Positions 33,885 to 42,513 of a DNA stretch of 64,000 bases are shown here, piece by piece. How positions within the stretch are numbered: position 1 is the first letter of the stretch; each line of letters starts with the position of its first letter. The position numbers and the translations under genes are program-made. A model generated the notes under the pieces. It was not told the origin of the DNA. It did not search any database and worked only from the letters and a program-made list of their open reading frames with translations. Source of the DNA: Euzebya pacifica (GTDB taxonomy: Bacteria; Actinomycetota; Nitriliruptoria; Euzebyales; Euzebyaceae); NCBI RefSeq assembly GCF_003344865.1, contig NZ_CP031165.1, positions 1,364,001-1,428,000 of the forward strand, written 5' to 3'.

Positions 33885-35024
33885 TCAGGGGGTGAGGGCG
33901 GGCCGGCGGTCGGGGCGCTCGAGGTCGGCCAACGCCTCGTGGGCGCTGGCGAAGGGGGAGGTGTGGACGCCCGCCGAACGGCCCTTTCGGCGCAGGGCGT
34001 AGACGAACGCCAGCACGCGTGCGACGGCTTCGTACAGCTCGACGGGGATGTGCTCACCGACCTCGACGACCCGGTAGACGGTCCGGGCCAGCGGGATGTC
34101 GCGGACGACGGGGATCTCGTGCTCGGCCGCCAGGTCACGGATGCGGGCGGCGATGGCGCCGGCGCCCTTGGCCAGCACCTGCGGGGCACCCGACATCGGG
34201 TCGTACTTCAGCGCCACGGCGATGTGGGTCGGGTTGACCAACACGACGTCGGCGCTGGGGACCTCCGCCATCATCCGGTTGCGGCTCATCGCCATCTGCC
34301 GGGCGCGGATCTGCCCCTTGACCTGCGGGTCACCTTCTTGCTGCTTGTGCTCCTGCTTGAGGTCCTGCTTGCTCATCTTGGTCTGCTTGTCGACCTGCTT
34401 CTTGGACTGCCAGTAGTCCGCCCCGGCGATCACGAGGCCGACGATGGCGGTGTTGCGCAGGAACGAGATGGCGACGTCGGCGACGACGCTGCCCATCGCC
34501 CCGATCGACATGGCGTCCTGGGTGAAGATCGTCGTGTACGCCTCGCGGATCGGGCCGATGCCCATGATCACGATGACCGACAGCTTGCCGAGGTTCTTGA
34601 CGGAGTCCCAGATCAGCTTGGCGCCGAAGAGGTTCTTCAGCCCCTTGAGCGGGTTGAGGCGCTTCACGTCGGGCTTCATCTTCTTCGGTGCCCAGCCGAT
34701 CTGGCTGACCTGGCCGAGCACGCCGATGACCATCGCCATCAGCACGAGGGGGGCCAGCACCAGGGTGCCGCGGAACAGCGCGTCGCCGAGGAATCCCAGC
34801 ATGGCGCCCTCGCCGCCGGCCAGGACGTCGCCCATGCCGGTGAACATGCGCTGGCCCTGCTCCATCCCAGCCCGCAGCGTGTGGGGCACCAGGTAGGTGA
34901 AGGCGAGGATCGACAGCCATGCCGGCAGGTCGTTGGTGCGGGCGATCTGGCCTTCCCGCCGCGCATCCTTCTTGCGTTTCGGGGTCGGCTTCTCGGTCTT
35001 CTCACCGTTGGAGTCGTTGGCCAT
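33885..35024 (-). CDS. flhB: FlhB, flagellar export substrate-specificity switch
   Basis: 379 residues from the ATG at 35024, which has a strong AGGAGGAGG ribosome binding site. EKTEKPTPKRKKDAR opens the protein, four membrane helices follow, and the cytoplasmic domain carries the self-cleavage motif NPTH at 264-267. FlhB switches export from rod/hook to filament proteins after cleavage. It closes the fliM-to-flhB run of export genes. Confidence 0.96.
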   Translation of the reverse strand: MANDSNGEKTEKPTPKRKKDARREGQIARTNDLPAWLSILAFTYLVPHTLRAGMEQGQRMFTGMGDVLAGGEGAMLGFLGDALFRGTLVLAPLVLMAMVIGVLGQVSQIGWAPKKMKPDVKRLNPLKGLKNLFGAKLIWDSVKNLGKLSVIVIMGIGPIREAYTTIFTQDAMSIGAMGSVVADVAISFLRNTAIVGLVIAGADYWQSKKQVDKQTKMSKQDLKQEHKQQEGDPQVKGQIRARQMAMSRNRMMAEVPSADVVLVNPTHIAVALKYDPMSGAPQVLAKGAGAIAARIRDLAAEHEIPVVRDIPLARTVYRVVEVGEHIPVELYEAVARVLAFVYALRRKGRSAGVHTSPFASAHEALADLERPDRRPALTP

Positions 35025-35037
35025 GCCGCACCTCCTC

Positions 35038-35799
35038 CTACGACCGCGCCAGGCGGACCATGTCGCTGACGCCGTTGTCGACCAGCGAGGACACGGCACC
35101 GGGCAGCAACGGCAGGGCGATGGCGATCAGGACGAGGGCCATCAGGATCTTCAGCGGCATGACGGCCAGGAAGACGTTCATCTGGGGGGCGGCGCGGGCC
35201 ACCAGCCCCTGACCCAGCTCCAGCAGGAACGTGACGGCCAGCAGCGGGGCGGCGATCTCCACGGCGGCGACCACGAAGTGCAGGAAGTTGCCCACGACCA
35301 GCGACTGCACCGTGGCCATCTCGATCCCGCCGACCCCGACGGCCTCGAAGGACTCGAGGAAGCCACGGACGAGCAGGACGTGCCCGCCGATGGCGAACAG
35401 CAGCGTCGTGGCGAACACCTGGTAGATCCGGCCGAAGCCGCTGGCCTGGGAGTTCGACAGCGGATCGAACGACGGCTGGACGGCGATGCCACCGAACACG
35501 TCGATCATCTCACCGGCGGACTGCACGGCCGCGAACAGCAGCTTGACGAGGAACCCGAGCGTCACGCCCAGGCCGATCTGGAACGCCCCGGCGGCGATGA
35601 GGGGTCCGACCTCGATCGGCACCTGTGACTCGGCCATGTGCGGCCCGGCGACCAAGCCCAGCGACATGGCCAGTCCGGCCTTGACGCGCTGGGGGATCAG
35701 CCGCGAGTCGAACGGGGGCGAGACCATCAGGAACGCCGCAGCCCGGACCGAGGCCAGCAGGAAGCCCGTCAGCAGGAACGGGGCGATCGAGAGGGTCAT
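35038..35799 (-). CDS. fliR: FliR, flagellar export apparatus
   Basis: 253 residues, multi-pass membrane protein with the family pattern (FPRL-like PPFDSRLIPQRVKAGLA, then GEMIDVFGG). FliR joins FliP and FliQ in the export gate core. Gene order fliP-Q-R-flhB is the standard one. Confidence 0.94.
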   Translation of the reverse strand: MTLSIAPFLLTGFLLASVRAAAFLMVSPPFDSRLIPQRVKAGLAMSLGLVAGPHMAESQVPIEVGPLIAAGAFQIGLGVTLGFLVKLLFAAVQSAGEMIDVFGGIAVQPSFDPLSNSQASGFGRIYQVFATTLLFAIGGHVLLVRGFLESFEAVGVGGIEMATVQSLVVGNFLHFVVAAVEIAAPLLAVTFLLELGQGLVARAAPQMNVFLAVMPLKILMALVLIAIALPLLPGAVSSLVDNGVSDMVRLARS

Positions 35800-35815
35800 C
35801 GGGGTGGGTGCTCGG

Positions 35816-36085
35816 TCAGCCCAGCAACGACGGGATGGACTCGAAGAGCACCCGCGTGAAGGTCACGATCTCGTTGAGCATCCAGTTGCCGCCGACGGCG
35901 AAGACGAAGGCGATGCCGACGAACTTCGGGACGAAGGTCAGGGTGACCTCCTGGATCTGGGTCACCGACTGCATCAGGCCGACGAACAGCCCGATGCCCA
36001 GCGCCATGACCAGGATGGGGGCGGCGACCTTGGTGGCCACCCACATGGCCTGGATCCCGATCTCGAGTACGGCGACGTCGTTCAT
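35816..36085 (-). CDS. fliQ: FliQ, flagellar export apparatus
   Basis: 89 residues with two membrane helices and the typical QSVTQIQEVTLTFVPK turn between them. Its start overlaps the fliP stop as ATGA. Confidence 0.95.
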   Translation of the reverse strand: MNDVAVLEIGIQAMWVATKVAAPILVMALGIGLFVGLMQSVTQIQEVTLTFVPKFVGIAFVFAVGGNWMLNEIVTFTRVLFESIPSLLG

Positions 36086-36960
36086 GTGGCGAAGGACTCC
36101 AGGAGCGAGCGGATGACCAGCGTCCAGCCGTCGACGAGGACGAACAGGAGCAGCTTGAAGGGCAGGGAGACCAGCACCGGCGGGAGCATCATCATGCCCA
36201 TGCTCATCAGCGTGCTGGCGGTGATCAGGTCCACGATGAGGAACGGGACGAAGATGACGAACGCGATGATGAACGCGGCCTTGAGCTCCGAGAGGATGAA
36301 CGCCGGGATGAGCGTGGTCATCGGGATGTCCTCGGGCGTGTCGGGGCGCACGTCACCGGAAGCGTCGACGAACATCGCCAACTCCTCCTCGCCGACCTGA
36401 CCCATCATGAAGGTGCGGATCGGCTTCTGGGCCAGCTCCAGCGCCTCCATGGTCTCCATCTCCTCGTTGAGCAGCGGCTGCAGGGCCGTCTCGTTGATCT
36501 CCGAGAACGTCGGGGTCATCGTGAAGATGGACAGGAACAGCGCGAGGCCCACGACCACCTGCGTCGGTGGGACCGACGGCAGGCCGATGGCGTTGCGGGT
36601 CACCGACAGGACGATCACGATCCGCGTGAAGCTGGTCAGCATGATCAGCAACGACGGGGCGAGCGCCAGGACGGTCAGCAGGAGGATGACGACCAGGCTC
36701 TGGGAGGGCTCCTGGACGGTGTCGCCGAGGTCCAGCTCGAACGCCACACCGGTGTCGTCGCCGAGCATCGGCGAGGTCGGCACGTTGGCGGCGAGGCCGG
36801 CTGCGGGGCTGACCGGCGCGATGCGGTCGGGGACCAGCGAGGGGTCGATGCCCTGGGCGTCGGCGGCTGGGGCGAACAGCACCAGCATGGTTCCCACCAA
36901 GAGCAACAGCAGGACTGCGGTGTGTAGTGTCGACTGGCGGGGGTTGACGAGGGTGTGCAC
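36082..36960 (-). CDS. fliP: FliP, flagellar export apparatus
   Basis: 292 residues. A cleavable signal peptide (about 1-35) is followed by four membrane helices and the family motifs MLTSFTRIVIVLS and PFKLLLFVLVDGWTLV. FliP pentamers form the base of the export gate. A 30-nt gap separates it from fliO. Confidence 0.95.
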   Translation of the reverse strand: MHTLVNPRQSTLHTAVLLLLLVGTMLVLFAPAADAQGIDPSLVPDRIAPVSPAAGLAANVPTSPMLGDDTGVAFELDLGDTVQEPSQSLVVILLLTVLALAPSLLIMLTSFTRIVIVLSVTRNAIGLPSVPPTQVVVGLALFLSIFTMTPTFSEINETALQPLLNEEMETMEALELAQKPIRTFMMGQVGEEELAMFVDASGDVRPDTPEDIPMTTLIPAFILSELKAAFIIAFVIFVPFLIVDLITASTLMSMGMMMLPPVLVSLPFKLLLFVLVDGWTLVIRSLLESFAT

Positions 36961-36990
36961 AGCGGCGGCTCCAGCCGACGCCGGGAGAGG

Positions 36991-37476
36991 TCAGCGCCTG
37001 ACGGTCTTCTCCCGAAGCGTCTCGAGGGCGTCCGTCCATGCGGTCAGGGCAGAGGGCGTCGTGGCGTCCTCGGCAGGCACCGGCGCGATCCGTGCGCGGG
37101 TGCTGGTGACGTCGAGCGGACTGATGCGCTCGTCGTCGGTGGTGGTCTCGGAGGTGGTGTCGGCGGCGTCGAGGTCGAGGTCGACCAGGCTGTCGCGGGG
37201 TTCGATGCCGGAGTGCAGCAGGGTGACCTGCTGATCGGTGATGCCGAGCACGAGCTCGCGGCCGGCTGCGCGCACGACCGCGACGTGGGCGGTCTTCGTC
37301 AGCGGCTGGAGGGTCTGCACGTCGATCGGGGTGCGGCGTTCCTTGCCGCGACCACCGATGCCCATCCCGCCTGCCGTTCGGCGCAGGATGCGAGCGGCCA
37401 GCAGCATCAGCGCGATGACGACCGTCATGGAGACGGCGAGTCGCGCCAGCAGGCTGATCACGGAGACGTCGGTCAT
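36991..37476 (-). CDS. fliO: FliO, flagellar export assembly factor
   Basis: 161 residues from the ATG at 37476. One N-terminal membrane helix (about 5-28), then IDVQTLQPLTKTAHVAVVRA and GRELVLGITDQQVTLL, the short beta domain of FliO. The acidic C-terminus is not conserved. FliO helps FliP assemble. Identification rests on these motifs and the position before fliP. Confidence 0.85.
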   Translation of the reverse strand: MTDVSVISLLARLAVSMTVVIALMLLAARILRRTAGGMGIGGRGKERRTPIDVQTLQPLTKTAHVAVVRAAGRELVLGITDQQVTLLHSGIEPRDSLVDLDLDAADTTSETTTDDERISPLDVTSTRARIAPVPAEDATTPSALTAWTDALETLREKTVRR

Positions 37477-37480
37477 CGCG

Positions 37481-38533
37481 TCACTGCGCCATCGGGAAGG
37501 GGGTGGCCTGCTCGACGGCACCGAGGATCTCGGTGATCCGAATGCCGAACTCCTCGTCGATCACCACCACCTCGCCGCGGGCGATCAAGGTGCCGTTGAC
37601 GACCACGTCGACCGGGCTGCCCGCGGCGCGGTCCAGCTCGACGATCGATCCGGGCGTCAGGTTCAGCACGTCGCGCACGGTCAGCTGGGTGCGGCCGAGC
37701 TCCGCAGTGACCCCCATCTCGACGTCACCGAGCAGCGACATCGACGACTGGCCCTGCCCGGGAAGGGCGCTGAGCTGGTCGAAGGAGGAGAAGTCGGCAG
37801 GGTGGGCCTGGCCGGTGGGAACGTCCATGGGTCCTCGTCCGGGCGCACGGCCCTGTCCTCGGGATGCCGCGGTCACCAGTCCGGGACCGGTCTGCGGCTG
37901 GGCGTGGGGGGATGCTGGCTGGGTCTGTCCGGGCTGGGGCTGTCCGGGCTGGGGCTGTCCGGGCTGGGTCATCGGGGTGACCCCGTCGCCTGACGATGCC
38001 GGCACGTCCTCGGCGTCCACGGTGGGTTCGTCGTCGCCGGGGAAGGGGCCCAGGTCGAACTCGGGCAGGTCCTCGGGAACCGGTCCCATCAGGGCGTCGG
38101 TGAGCTCCAGGCGCAGGCCGATGGTCGCGCGGTGCACGCCGGCGTCGTCCAGGAGCACGCTGACCGGCTCGCCGGTCGGCCCCTCGAACGCTGTGGACGG
38201 GTCGACCTCGACGCCTTCGCCGAGCATCGGCGGGATGCCGCCGAAGGCGATGGCCAGGTCGATGGCAGCCGCCTCGACGCGGGCGGTCATGACATCGACG
38301 AGCGGCCCTTCGGCGGCCAGCATCTCCGCGGCATCGGCGGTGATCGCCACGACCAGGTGGCCGTCGTCGGTGCCGAGGGCCCAGCGAACGGTGGTTCCGC
38401 CGTCGGGAAGGGTGTGGTCCGCATCGCCGCCGATCCGCAGGTCCTGCGGGTCCAGGGTGTAGGCGGCGGGCAGGCGTCCACCGATGCGACGGACGACGGC
38501 CGCCACGGTCGCCTCGAGCAGCGTCTCACTCAT
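37481..38533 (-). CDS. fliN: FliN/FliY, flagellar switch protein
   Basis: 350 residues from the ATG at 38533. The last about 80 residues are the SpoA/FliN domain (VTAELGRTQLTVRDVLNL, then GTLIARGEVVVIDEEFGIR). The first about 155 residues look like a CheC/FliY-type domain, so the protein is FliY-like in size. A QPGQPQPGQ repeat linker sits near residue 195. FliN forms the C-ring base with FliM. It overlaps fliM by 8 nt. Confidence 0.9.
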   Translation of the reverse strand: MSETLLEATVAAVVRRIGGRLPAAYTLDPQDLRIGGDADHTLPDGGTTVRWALGTDDGHLVVAITADAAEMLAAEGPLVDVMTARVEAAAIDLAIAFGGIPPMLGEGVEVDPSTAFEGPTGEPVSVLLDDAGVHRATIGLRLELTDALMGPVPEDLPEFDLGPFPGDDEPTVDAEDVPASSGDGVTPMTQPGQPQPGQPQPGQTQPASPHAQPQTGPGLVTAASRGQGRAPGRGPMDVPTGQAHPADFSSFDQLSALPGQGQSSMSLLGDVEMGVTAELGRTQLTVRDVLNLTPGSIVELDRAAGSPVDVVVNGTLIARGEVVVIDEEFGIRITEILGAVEQATPFPMAQ

Positions 38534-39704
38534 GGGTCTGGTCCTCGTGGTGCGTCGGGACGGCTGGGGTCGGCACGGCGTGGGTCGGCACGGCGTGGGT
38601 CGAAACGGCGTGGGTCGAAACGGTGTCGGCAGGGCCGGTGGGGCCAGATGGGGCCTCGAACGCCGCCGCCGGGAACGTGCTGGCCGGGAAGGCGCTGGGC
38701 AGGGCGGTGCCGACGGCGGCCTCGATGCCGACGGGCTGGCCGGCCGCGGCTTGTTCGGCGGCAAGGTCCTCGGTGGGCGGCAGCACCATCGCGGCCAGGC
38801 GTCGGCCCTGCTTGCCGGGAGTTGCCGAGAAGCACGGAACGCCCCCGACGGCGATGGTCAGCGGGGCATCCACCCGATGGCGCAGCGGCAGGATGTCGCC
38901 GGTGCGCAGGCCCACGATCTCGCTGCCGCTCAACCGCACGGTGTTGAAGTGGACGGCCACGTCGACGGGTGCGTCGTGCAGGTGGTCGTGCAGCAGGGAC
39001 TGGTGCCGCTGGCGCTCGGCGACGTCGCTCGCCGCGGACTTCTTGGATTCCGTGAAGGCCTCGAGGGCCGGCTGGAGCATCTGGAAGGGGAAGCAGAGCG
39101 TGGCTTCCCAGCTGGCCTCCCCGATGCCGACCGCGTAGGTGGCGACGACGACCATGTCGGACAGGCCGACCACCTGGGCGAACTGCGGGTTGGACTCCTG
39201 GCTGGCGATGCGGGTCTCGACGTCCATGAAGGACTCGAAGGCGTAGGTCAGCTCCCGCAGGATGCGGTCGAGCAGGCCGCGGAGCAGGCCGATCTCGATC
39301 TCCGTCAGCGGCCGCTGGGGGTGCTCGCCACCGCCGGGGCCACCGAGCAGGCGCTCGACGATCTCCATCGCGGCCGCAAGCGGCAGGTGGAAGATGCCCT
39401 GTCCGGGGAGCGGCTCGACCTCGAGGATCGCCAGGTAGGTCGGGTTGGACATCGGCGAGATGTACTCGTCGTAGGTCCGCTGCTCGATGGAGGTGACCTG
39501 GATGGGGGCGAGGGTCCGCAGCGTGCTCGACAGGATGGTCGAGAACTGCCGGGCGAACGTCTCGTGGACCAGCTGGAGCGCACGGACGTGGTCACGGCTG
39601 ACCTTGTTGGGGCGCCGGAAGTCGTAGGGAGCGACCTTGCGCTCCCTTGGCGTTCCAGTGCGGTCGACCTCGATGACGGTCGACACGTCTGCGGTTCCGG
39701 GCAT
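38526..39704 (-). CDS. fliM: FliM, flagellar switch protein
   Basis: 392 residues from the ATG at 39704; a GTG at 39710 is the alternative. The FliM middle domain (YDFRRPNKVSRDHVRALQL to LLGGPGG) and a C-terminal SpoA domain (DVAVHFNTVRLSGSEIVGL) are present. The N-terminal LSQxEIDALL peptide that binds CheY-P is not seen; the protein begins GTADVSTVIEVDRTG instead. The C-terminus has a THAVPTHAVP-type repeat tail. A sigma-28-like promoter lies so close that the mRNA would have almost no leader. Confidence 0.92.
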   Translation of the reverse strand: MPGTADVSTVIEVDRTGTPRERKVAPYDFRRPNKVSRDHVRALQLVHETFARQFSTILSSTLRTLAPIQVTSIEQRTYDEYISPMSNPTYLAILEVEPLPGQGIFHLPLAAAMEIVERLLGGPGGGEHPQRPLTEIEIGLLRGLLDRILRELTYAFESFMDVETRIASQESNPQFAQVVGLSDMVVVATYAVGIGEASWEATLCFPFQMLQPALEAFTESKKSAASDVAERQRHQSLLHDHLHDAPVDVAVHFNTVRLSGSEIVGLRTGDILPLRHRVDAPLTIAVGGVPCFSATPGKQGRRLAAMVLPPTEDLAAEQAAAGQPVGIEAAVGTALPSAFPASTFPAAAFEAPSGPTGPADTVSTHAVSTHAVPTHAVPTPAVPTHHEDQTHE

Positions 39705-39717
39705 GCTCACGCCTACC

Positions 39718-39744
39718 CGATCGGCAGCCCCCCCGAGCACCTGA
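39718..39744 (-). promoter_or_regulatory. Sigma-28-like promoter for fliM
   Basis: TCAG-N15-GCCGATCG on the minus strand. The predicted start of transcription (about 39711) is within 10 nt of the fliM start codon, implying a nearly leaderless mRNA. This is the only one of the seven promoters without a CsrA-type hairpin downstream. Confidence 0.5.
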
Positions 39745-39766
39745 GTGGATGGGATCACTGGATATT

Positions 39767-39800
39767 GCGGAGGGTGACCGGTTGATCACCGCACCTCCGC
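39767..39800 (-). terminator. Stem-loop between fliL and fliM
   Basis: GCGGAGG pairs with CCTCCGC and an inner GGTGA pairs with TCACC, beginning 18 nt after the fliL stop. It probably separates the flbD-fliL unit from the fliM unit. Confidence 0.55.
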
Positions 39801-39817
39801 GGTTGCGCCGTGGGGCG

Positions 39818-40336
39818 CTACTGCATCACGAACTCGGTGTAGTAGACGCGGACGATCGACTCGCCGTAGATCGCCGACAGCTGGGCCAGCAGCTGTTCCT
39901 TGGTGACGTCCCGGGCATCGGGCGCCAGCAGGTCGGCGTAGGTGTAGTCACCGAACAGGTCGATGATGACGTCGTAGATCGGCGCGCTCGGCGGTTCCTC
40001 GACGGTGTCGGGGCCGAGCTCGACGGCCACGCCGAGCTTGAGGAAGTGCATCCCCTCACCGACCAGGTTCAGCGTGATGGAGTCCATCTCGATCACGGTG
40101 CCCAGCGCCATCGGCGTCGGCGTGGGTTCGGGGGCAGGGCCTGCAGCCGCGGCAGCACCGCTGCCGCCACCGATGACGCCGCCTGCCATCGCGCCGCCGG
40201 CCAGCACGGCCACGGCCACGATGATCGCGGGCAGCATGCCGCCCTTCTTCTTGGCGCCGTCGTCGTCGGGGGTCTTGGCCGTGTCGGTGCCTGCTGCCTC
40301 GGCGTCGTCAGCCTTCTTCTTGCGGGCCACGGTCAT
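39818..40336 (-). CDS. fliL: FliL, flagellar basal-body-associated protein
   Basis: 172 residues from the ATG at 40336, coupled to flbD as ATGA. A GTG two codons later is better placed relative to GGAGGTGA, so the true start may be 40330. Lys-rich start, one membrane helix (about 35-57), then the FliL domain (MALGTVIEMDSITLNL to VYYTEFVMQ). FliL surrounds the stator units. Confidence 0.9.
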   Translation of the reverse strand: MTVARKKKADDAEAAGTDTAKTPDDDGAKKKGGMLPAIIVAVAVLAGGAMAGGVIGGGSGAAAAAGPAPEPTPTPMALGTVIEMDSITLNLVGEGMHFLKLGVAVELGPDTVEEPPSAPIYDVIIDLFGDYTYADLLAPDARDVTKEQLLAQLSAIYGESIVRVYYTEFVMQ

Positions 40337-40614
40337 TCACCTCCCGATCGGGTGACGAGCCGCAGCCCGGGGGCGGGGGCGCTGCCGGGGTCCGGACCGA
40401 CGGATGCCGGCTGGACCTCCATGTGCTGGGCGAGCGCGACGACGCTTGCCCGGAAGTGGCGCACGAGGGCCACGACCTGGTCCACGTCCTCGATGACGAC
40501 GTGCTTGGTGCCGTCCACGAGTGACACGACCGTGTCCGGAGTCGCTTCGATGCGCTCCATGAGGTCGGGGTTCAACGCGAAGCGTTGCCCGCTGAGTCGG
40601 GTGAGAGATATCAC
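40333..40614 (-). CDS. flbD: FlbD-family flagellar protein
   Basis: 93 residues from the GTG at 40614. ISLTRLSGQRFALNPDLMERIEATPD... fits the short FlbD family; the domain ends by residue about 65 and a Pro/Ser tail follows. The role of FlbD is poorly known; it often precedes motility genes. It is the first gene after a sigma-28-like promoter, and its ribosome binding site lies in the loop of a hairpin that ends at the start codon. Confidence 0.88.
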   Translation of the reverse strand: MISLTRLSGQRFALNPDLMERIEATPDTVVSLVDGTKHVVIEDVDQVVALVRHFRASVVALAQHMEVQPASVGPDPGSAPAPGLRLVTRSGGE

Positions 40615-40633
40615 GGCACCGTCCCTGGTGGCC
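40615..40633 (-). promoter_or_regulatory. CsrA-type hairpin over the flbD ribosome binding site
   Basis: CACC pairs with GGTG, extended by GG/CC across one bulged base, leaving the hexaloop AGGGAC. The hairpin touches the GTG start codon, so protein binding here would block initiation. Confidence 0.5.
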
Positions 40634-40665
40634 TTGGGGCTGTCTACGGATGTCTGGACCACGGC

Positions 40666-40682
40666 CGCCCGATCCGTGGGCG
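40666..40682 (-). promoter_or_regulatory. CsrA-type hairpin at the 5' end of the flbD leader
   Basis: CGCCC pairs with GGGCG around the loop ACGGATC. It starts about 8 nt from the predicted transcription start. With the hairpin over the ribosome binding site this gives flbD two sites, as in the Bacillus hag leader. Confidence 0.5.
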
Positions 40683-40696
40683 CCGTGTACCTACAG

Positions 40697-40723
40697 TGAT
40701 CGGTCGTGACGGCTGTCGGTTTA
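40697..40723 (-). promoter_or_regulatory. Sigma-28-like promoter for flbD-fliL
   Basis: TAAA-N15-ACCGATCA on the minus strand; the -35 part matches the FliA consensus exactly. Confidence 0.65.
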
Positions 40724-40729
40724 GCAGAA

Positions 40730-40756
40730 CGCCCCCGACGCTGTGCGAAGGGGGCG
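40730..40756 (-). terminator. Terminator after the first CWB2 gene
   Basis: CGCCCCC pairs with GGGGGCG across a 13-nt loop, 36 nt past the CWB2 stop codon. It insulates the flbD promoter from the CWB2 gene. Confidence 0.65.
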
Positions 40757-40792
40757 AACTGAGGGTGATGTTCCGCGGTGGGCGGGGCTGGG

Positions 40793-42352
40793 TCAGCCGA
40801 GGGCGGACGCCGAGGTGGCCTCCACCGTGTAGCTGGTGGCCGCAACCCCGCCGTACATCACGACACGATCCACCGGGGTGACCTCGCCGAGGTAGGTCGA
40901 GGTGATGTCCGGCAGGACGTCGGGCCAGCTCAGCAGCAGCGGGATGCCCGCCCGCCCGGCGTGGGCGCCACCGGCGAGGCCATCGGGGAAGTTGGTACCG
41001 CTGGCGATGGCGACACCCGAGGGGTCGTTGTAGCGCTCCCGGGCGACGATGACGGCCGTCTCGAACGAGCTGCCGCCCGACAGCTGCACATCGGCGTCCG
41101 GCACGGCCTGCACGGCGTTCTGGCCGATCGCGATGACCTCCGCGTCGGGGTGCTCGGCGAGGTACGCGGCAGCCGTGTCGTCCAGCTGGGTGCCGTTGGA
41201 CAGCACCTGCACACCGTCCTCCTCTGCGGCCAGCGCCCCGCCGACCAGCGCGTCGGCGAAGCCGTTGCCGTCGGCAACCACGATGACGCTGGGGTCGGCA
41301 ACTGCGGCGCGGGCGACCTCGACGGAGGTGGCGTAGCGGGTGTCGCCAGCGGCCCGGACGACCTCGTAGCCCTGGGCGGTCAGCTGCTCGGCCACCGCCT
41401 CGGAGATCGCGGCGGTGCCGCCGGAGAGCACGACCCGGCCGCCGTCGGGCAGGATGCGCTGGATCTCGGCCTCAACGGAGGTGGGGAGGGAGTCACGGGC
41501 GGTCAGCAGCAGCGGGCCGTTGACGGCGACGGCCAGGGGGGCGCCGGCGAGGGCGTCGGGCGAGGCGTCGGCGCGGGCGAGGACGACCGCGCCGGCAGCA
41601 CCCTCCTCGAAGTCGTCCTGGCTGATCGCCAGGGCGGTCTCGACACGGGACGGGCCGGCGAGGCGGTCCACGGGCGTCTCGACGTCGTCGGTCGTGGTGA
41701 CCGGGCCGTTGTACTCGGGGAAGGCCGGGACCTCGTCGTAGAAGCCAGCGGTCGGGTCGTCGAGCTGGGCGTCGTGGAAGGCGTACATGGCCAGCTGGAT
41801 GTTGGTCGCGCCGTCGATGCACCGGGCGGGAACGGTCAGCTTGTAGCGGAGCCCGTCGAAGACGCCCGCCATCGCACAAGCACCCTGGGGGCCGTCGCCG
41901 TCGGGGTCGTAGGCGGTCCGGCTGTCGCCCTTGTAGACGCGGACCTCGGGGAAGGCCCCGGCAGGCTGGTCCTGGAAGCGGGCCATGTTGACGGTGTAGT
42001 CCCGGTCGGCGTTCTCCGGATCCTCGCCATTGATGTCGATCTCGACCCCGAGCGACGTCGCGGTGTCGTCCCAGTCGGCGTTGCCCGCCGGGTCGTGCGG
42101 GGCCGCCACGCGGAACGTCATCTCGAGTCGGTCGGCGTTGAGGTCGGCGCAGACCGCGAGGATGTCGATCTCCGGGACGGTGTCCAGCGCTTCGTCGTCC
42201 GCGGTGTTGTTGGCGTCGACGTCACCAGCGGCGTCGGCCCAGCAGCGGGACTCGGCCGCGGCGGGCGTCGCGACCAGCATCGTGGTCAGCAGCGCGAGCA
42301 GCAGGGCGACCGCCAGTGCGGGGGACACGAGGCGGATGGAGGGGGAGGGCAT
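40793..42352 (-). CDS. Secreted protein with cell-wall-binding repeats 2 (CWB2)
   Basis: 519 residues from the ATG at 42352 with AGGAG upstream. Signal peptide with a long hydrophobic core, ending near TPAAA (about 33). The N-terminal half (about 35-215) is an Asp-rich beta domain (WADAAGDVDANN, MTFRVAAPHDPAGNADW). The C-terminal half has three CWB2 units, the first starting DRLAGPSRVETALAISQ. In clostridia, CWB2 triplets attach proteins to the wall. The gene sits alone between terminators inside the flagellar block. Confidence 0.9.
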   Translation of the reverse strand: MPSPSIRLVSPALAVALLLALLTTMLVATPAAAESRCWADAAGDVDANNTADDEALDTVPEIDILAVCADLNADRLEMTFRVAAPHDPAGNADWDDTATSLGVEIDINGEDPENADRDYTVNMARFQDQPAGAFPEVRVYKGDSRTAYDPDGDGPQGACAMAGVFDGLRYKLTVPARCIDGATNIQLAMYAFHDAQLDDPTAGFYDEVPAFPEYNGPVTTTDDVETPVDRLAGPSRVETALAISQDDFEEGAAGAVVLARADASPDALAGAPLAVAVNGPLLLTARDSLPTSVEAEIQRILPDGGRVVLSGGTAAISEAVAEQLTAQGYEVVRAAGDTRYATSVEVARAAVADPSVIVVADGNGFADALVGGALAAEEDGVQVLSNGTQLDDTAAAYLAEHPDAEVIAIGQNAVQAVPDADVQLSGGSSFETAVIVARERYNDPSGVAIASGTNFPDGLAGGAHAGRAGIPLLLSWPDVLPDITSTYLGEVTPVDRVVMYGGVAATSYTVEATSASALG

Positions 42353-42469
42353 GGAGTTTTGCTCCTGGTACGGCGATGTCGGGGACCGGGATTGGACTGC
42401 GGGTGTACCCACTTCTCTCCGGCTCGATACTCAGACGTTTGCCGGACCCGGTTCATCGCGGCTGATGCT

Positions 42470-42504
42470 AGACCCATCTCCCAGCATATGGGAAACATGG
42501 GTCT
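42470..42504 (-). terminator. Nested stem-loop between the two CWB2 genes
   Basis: An outer perfect 8-bp stem (AGACCCAT with ATGGGTCT) encloses an inner stem TCCCA/TGGGA around GCATA. It begins 10 nt past the stop of the second CWB2 gene and probably ends its transcript. There is no T-run. Confidence 0.6.
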
Positions 42505-42513
42505 GGGTTGACG

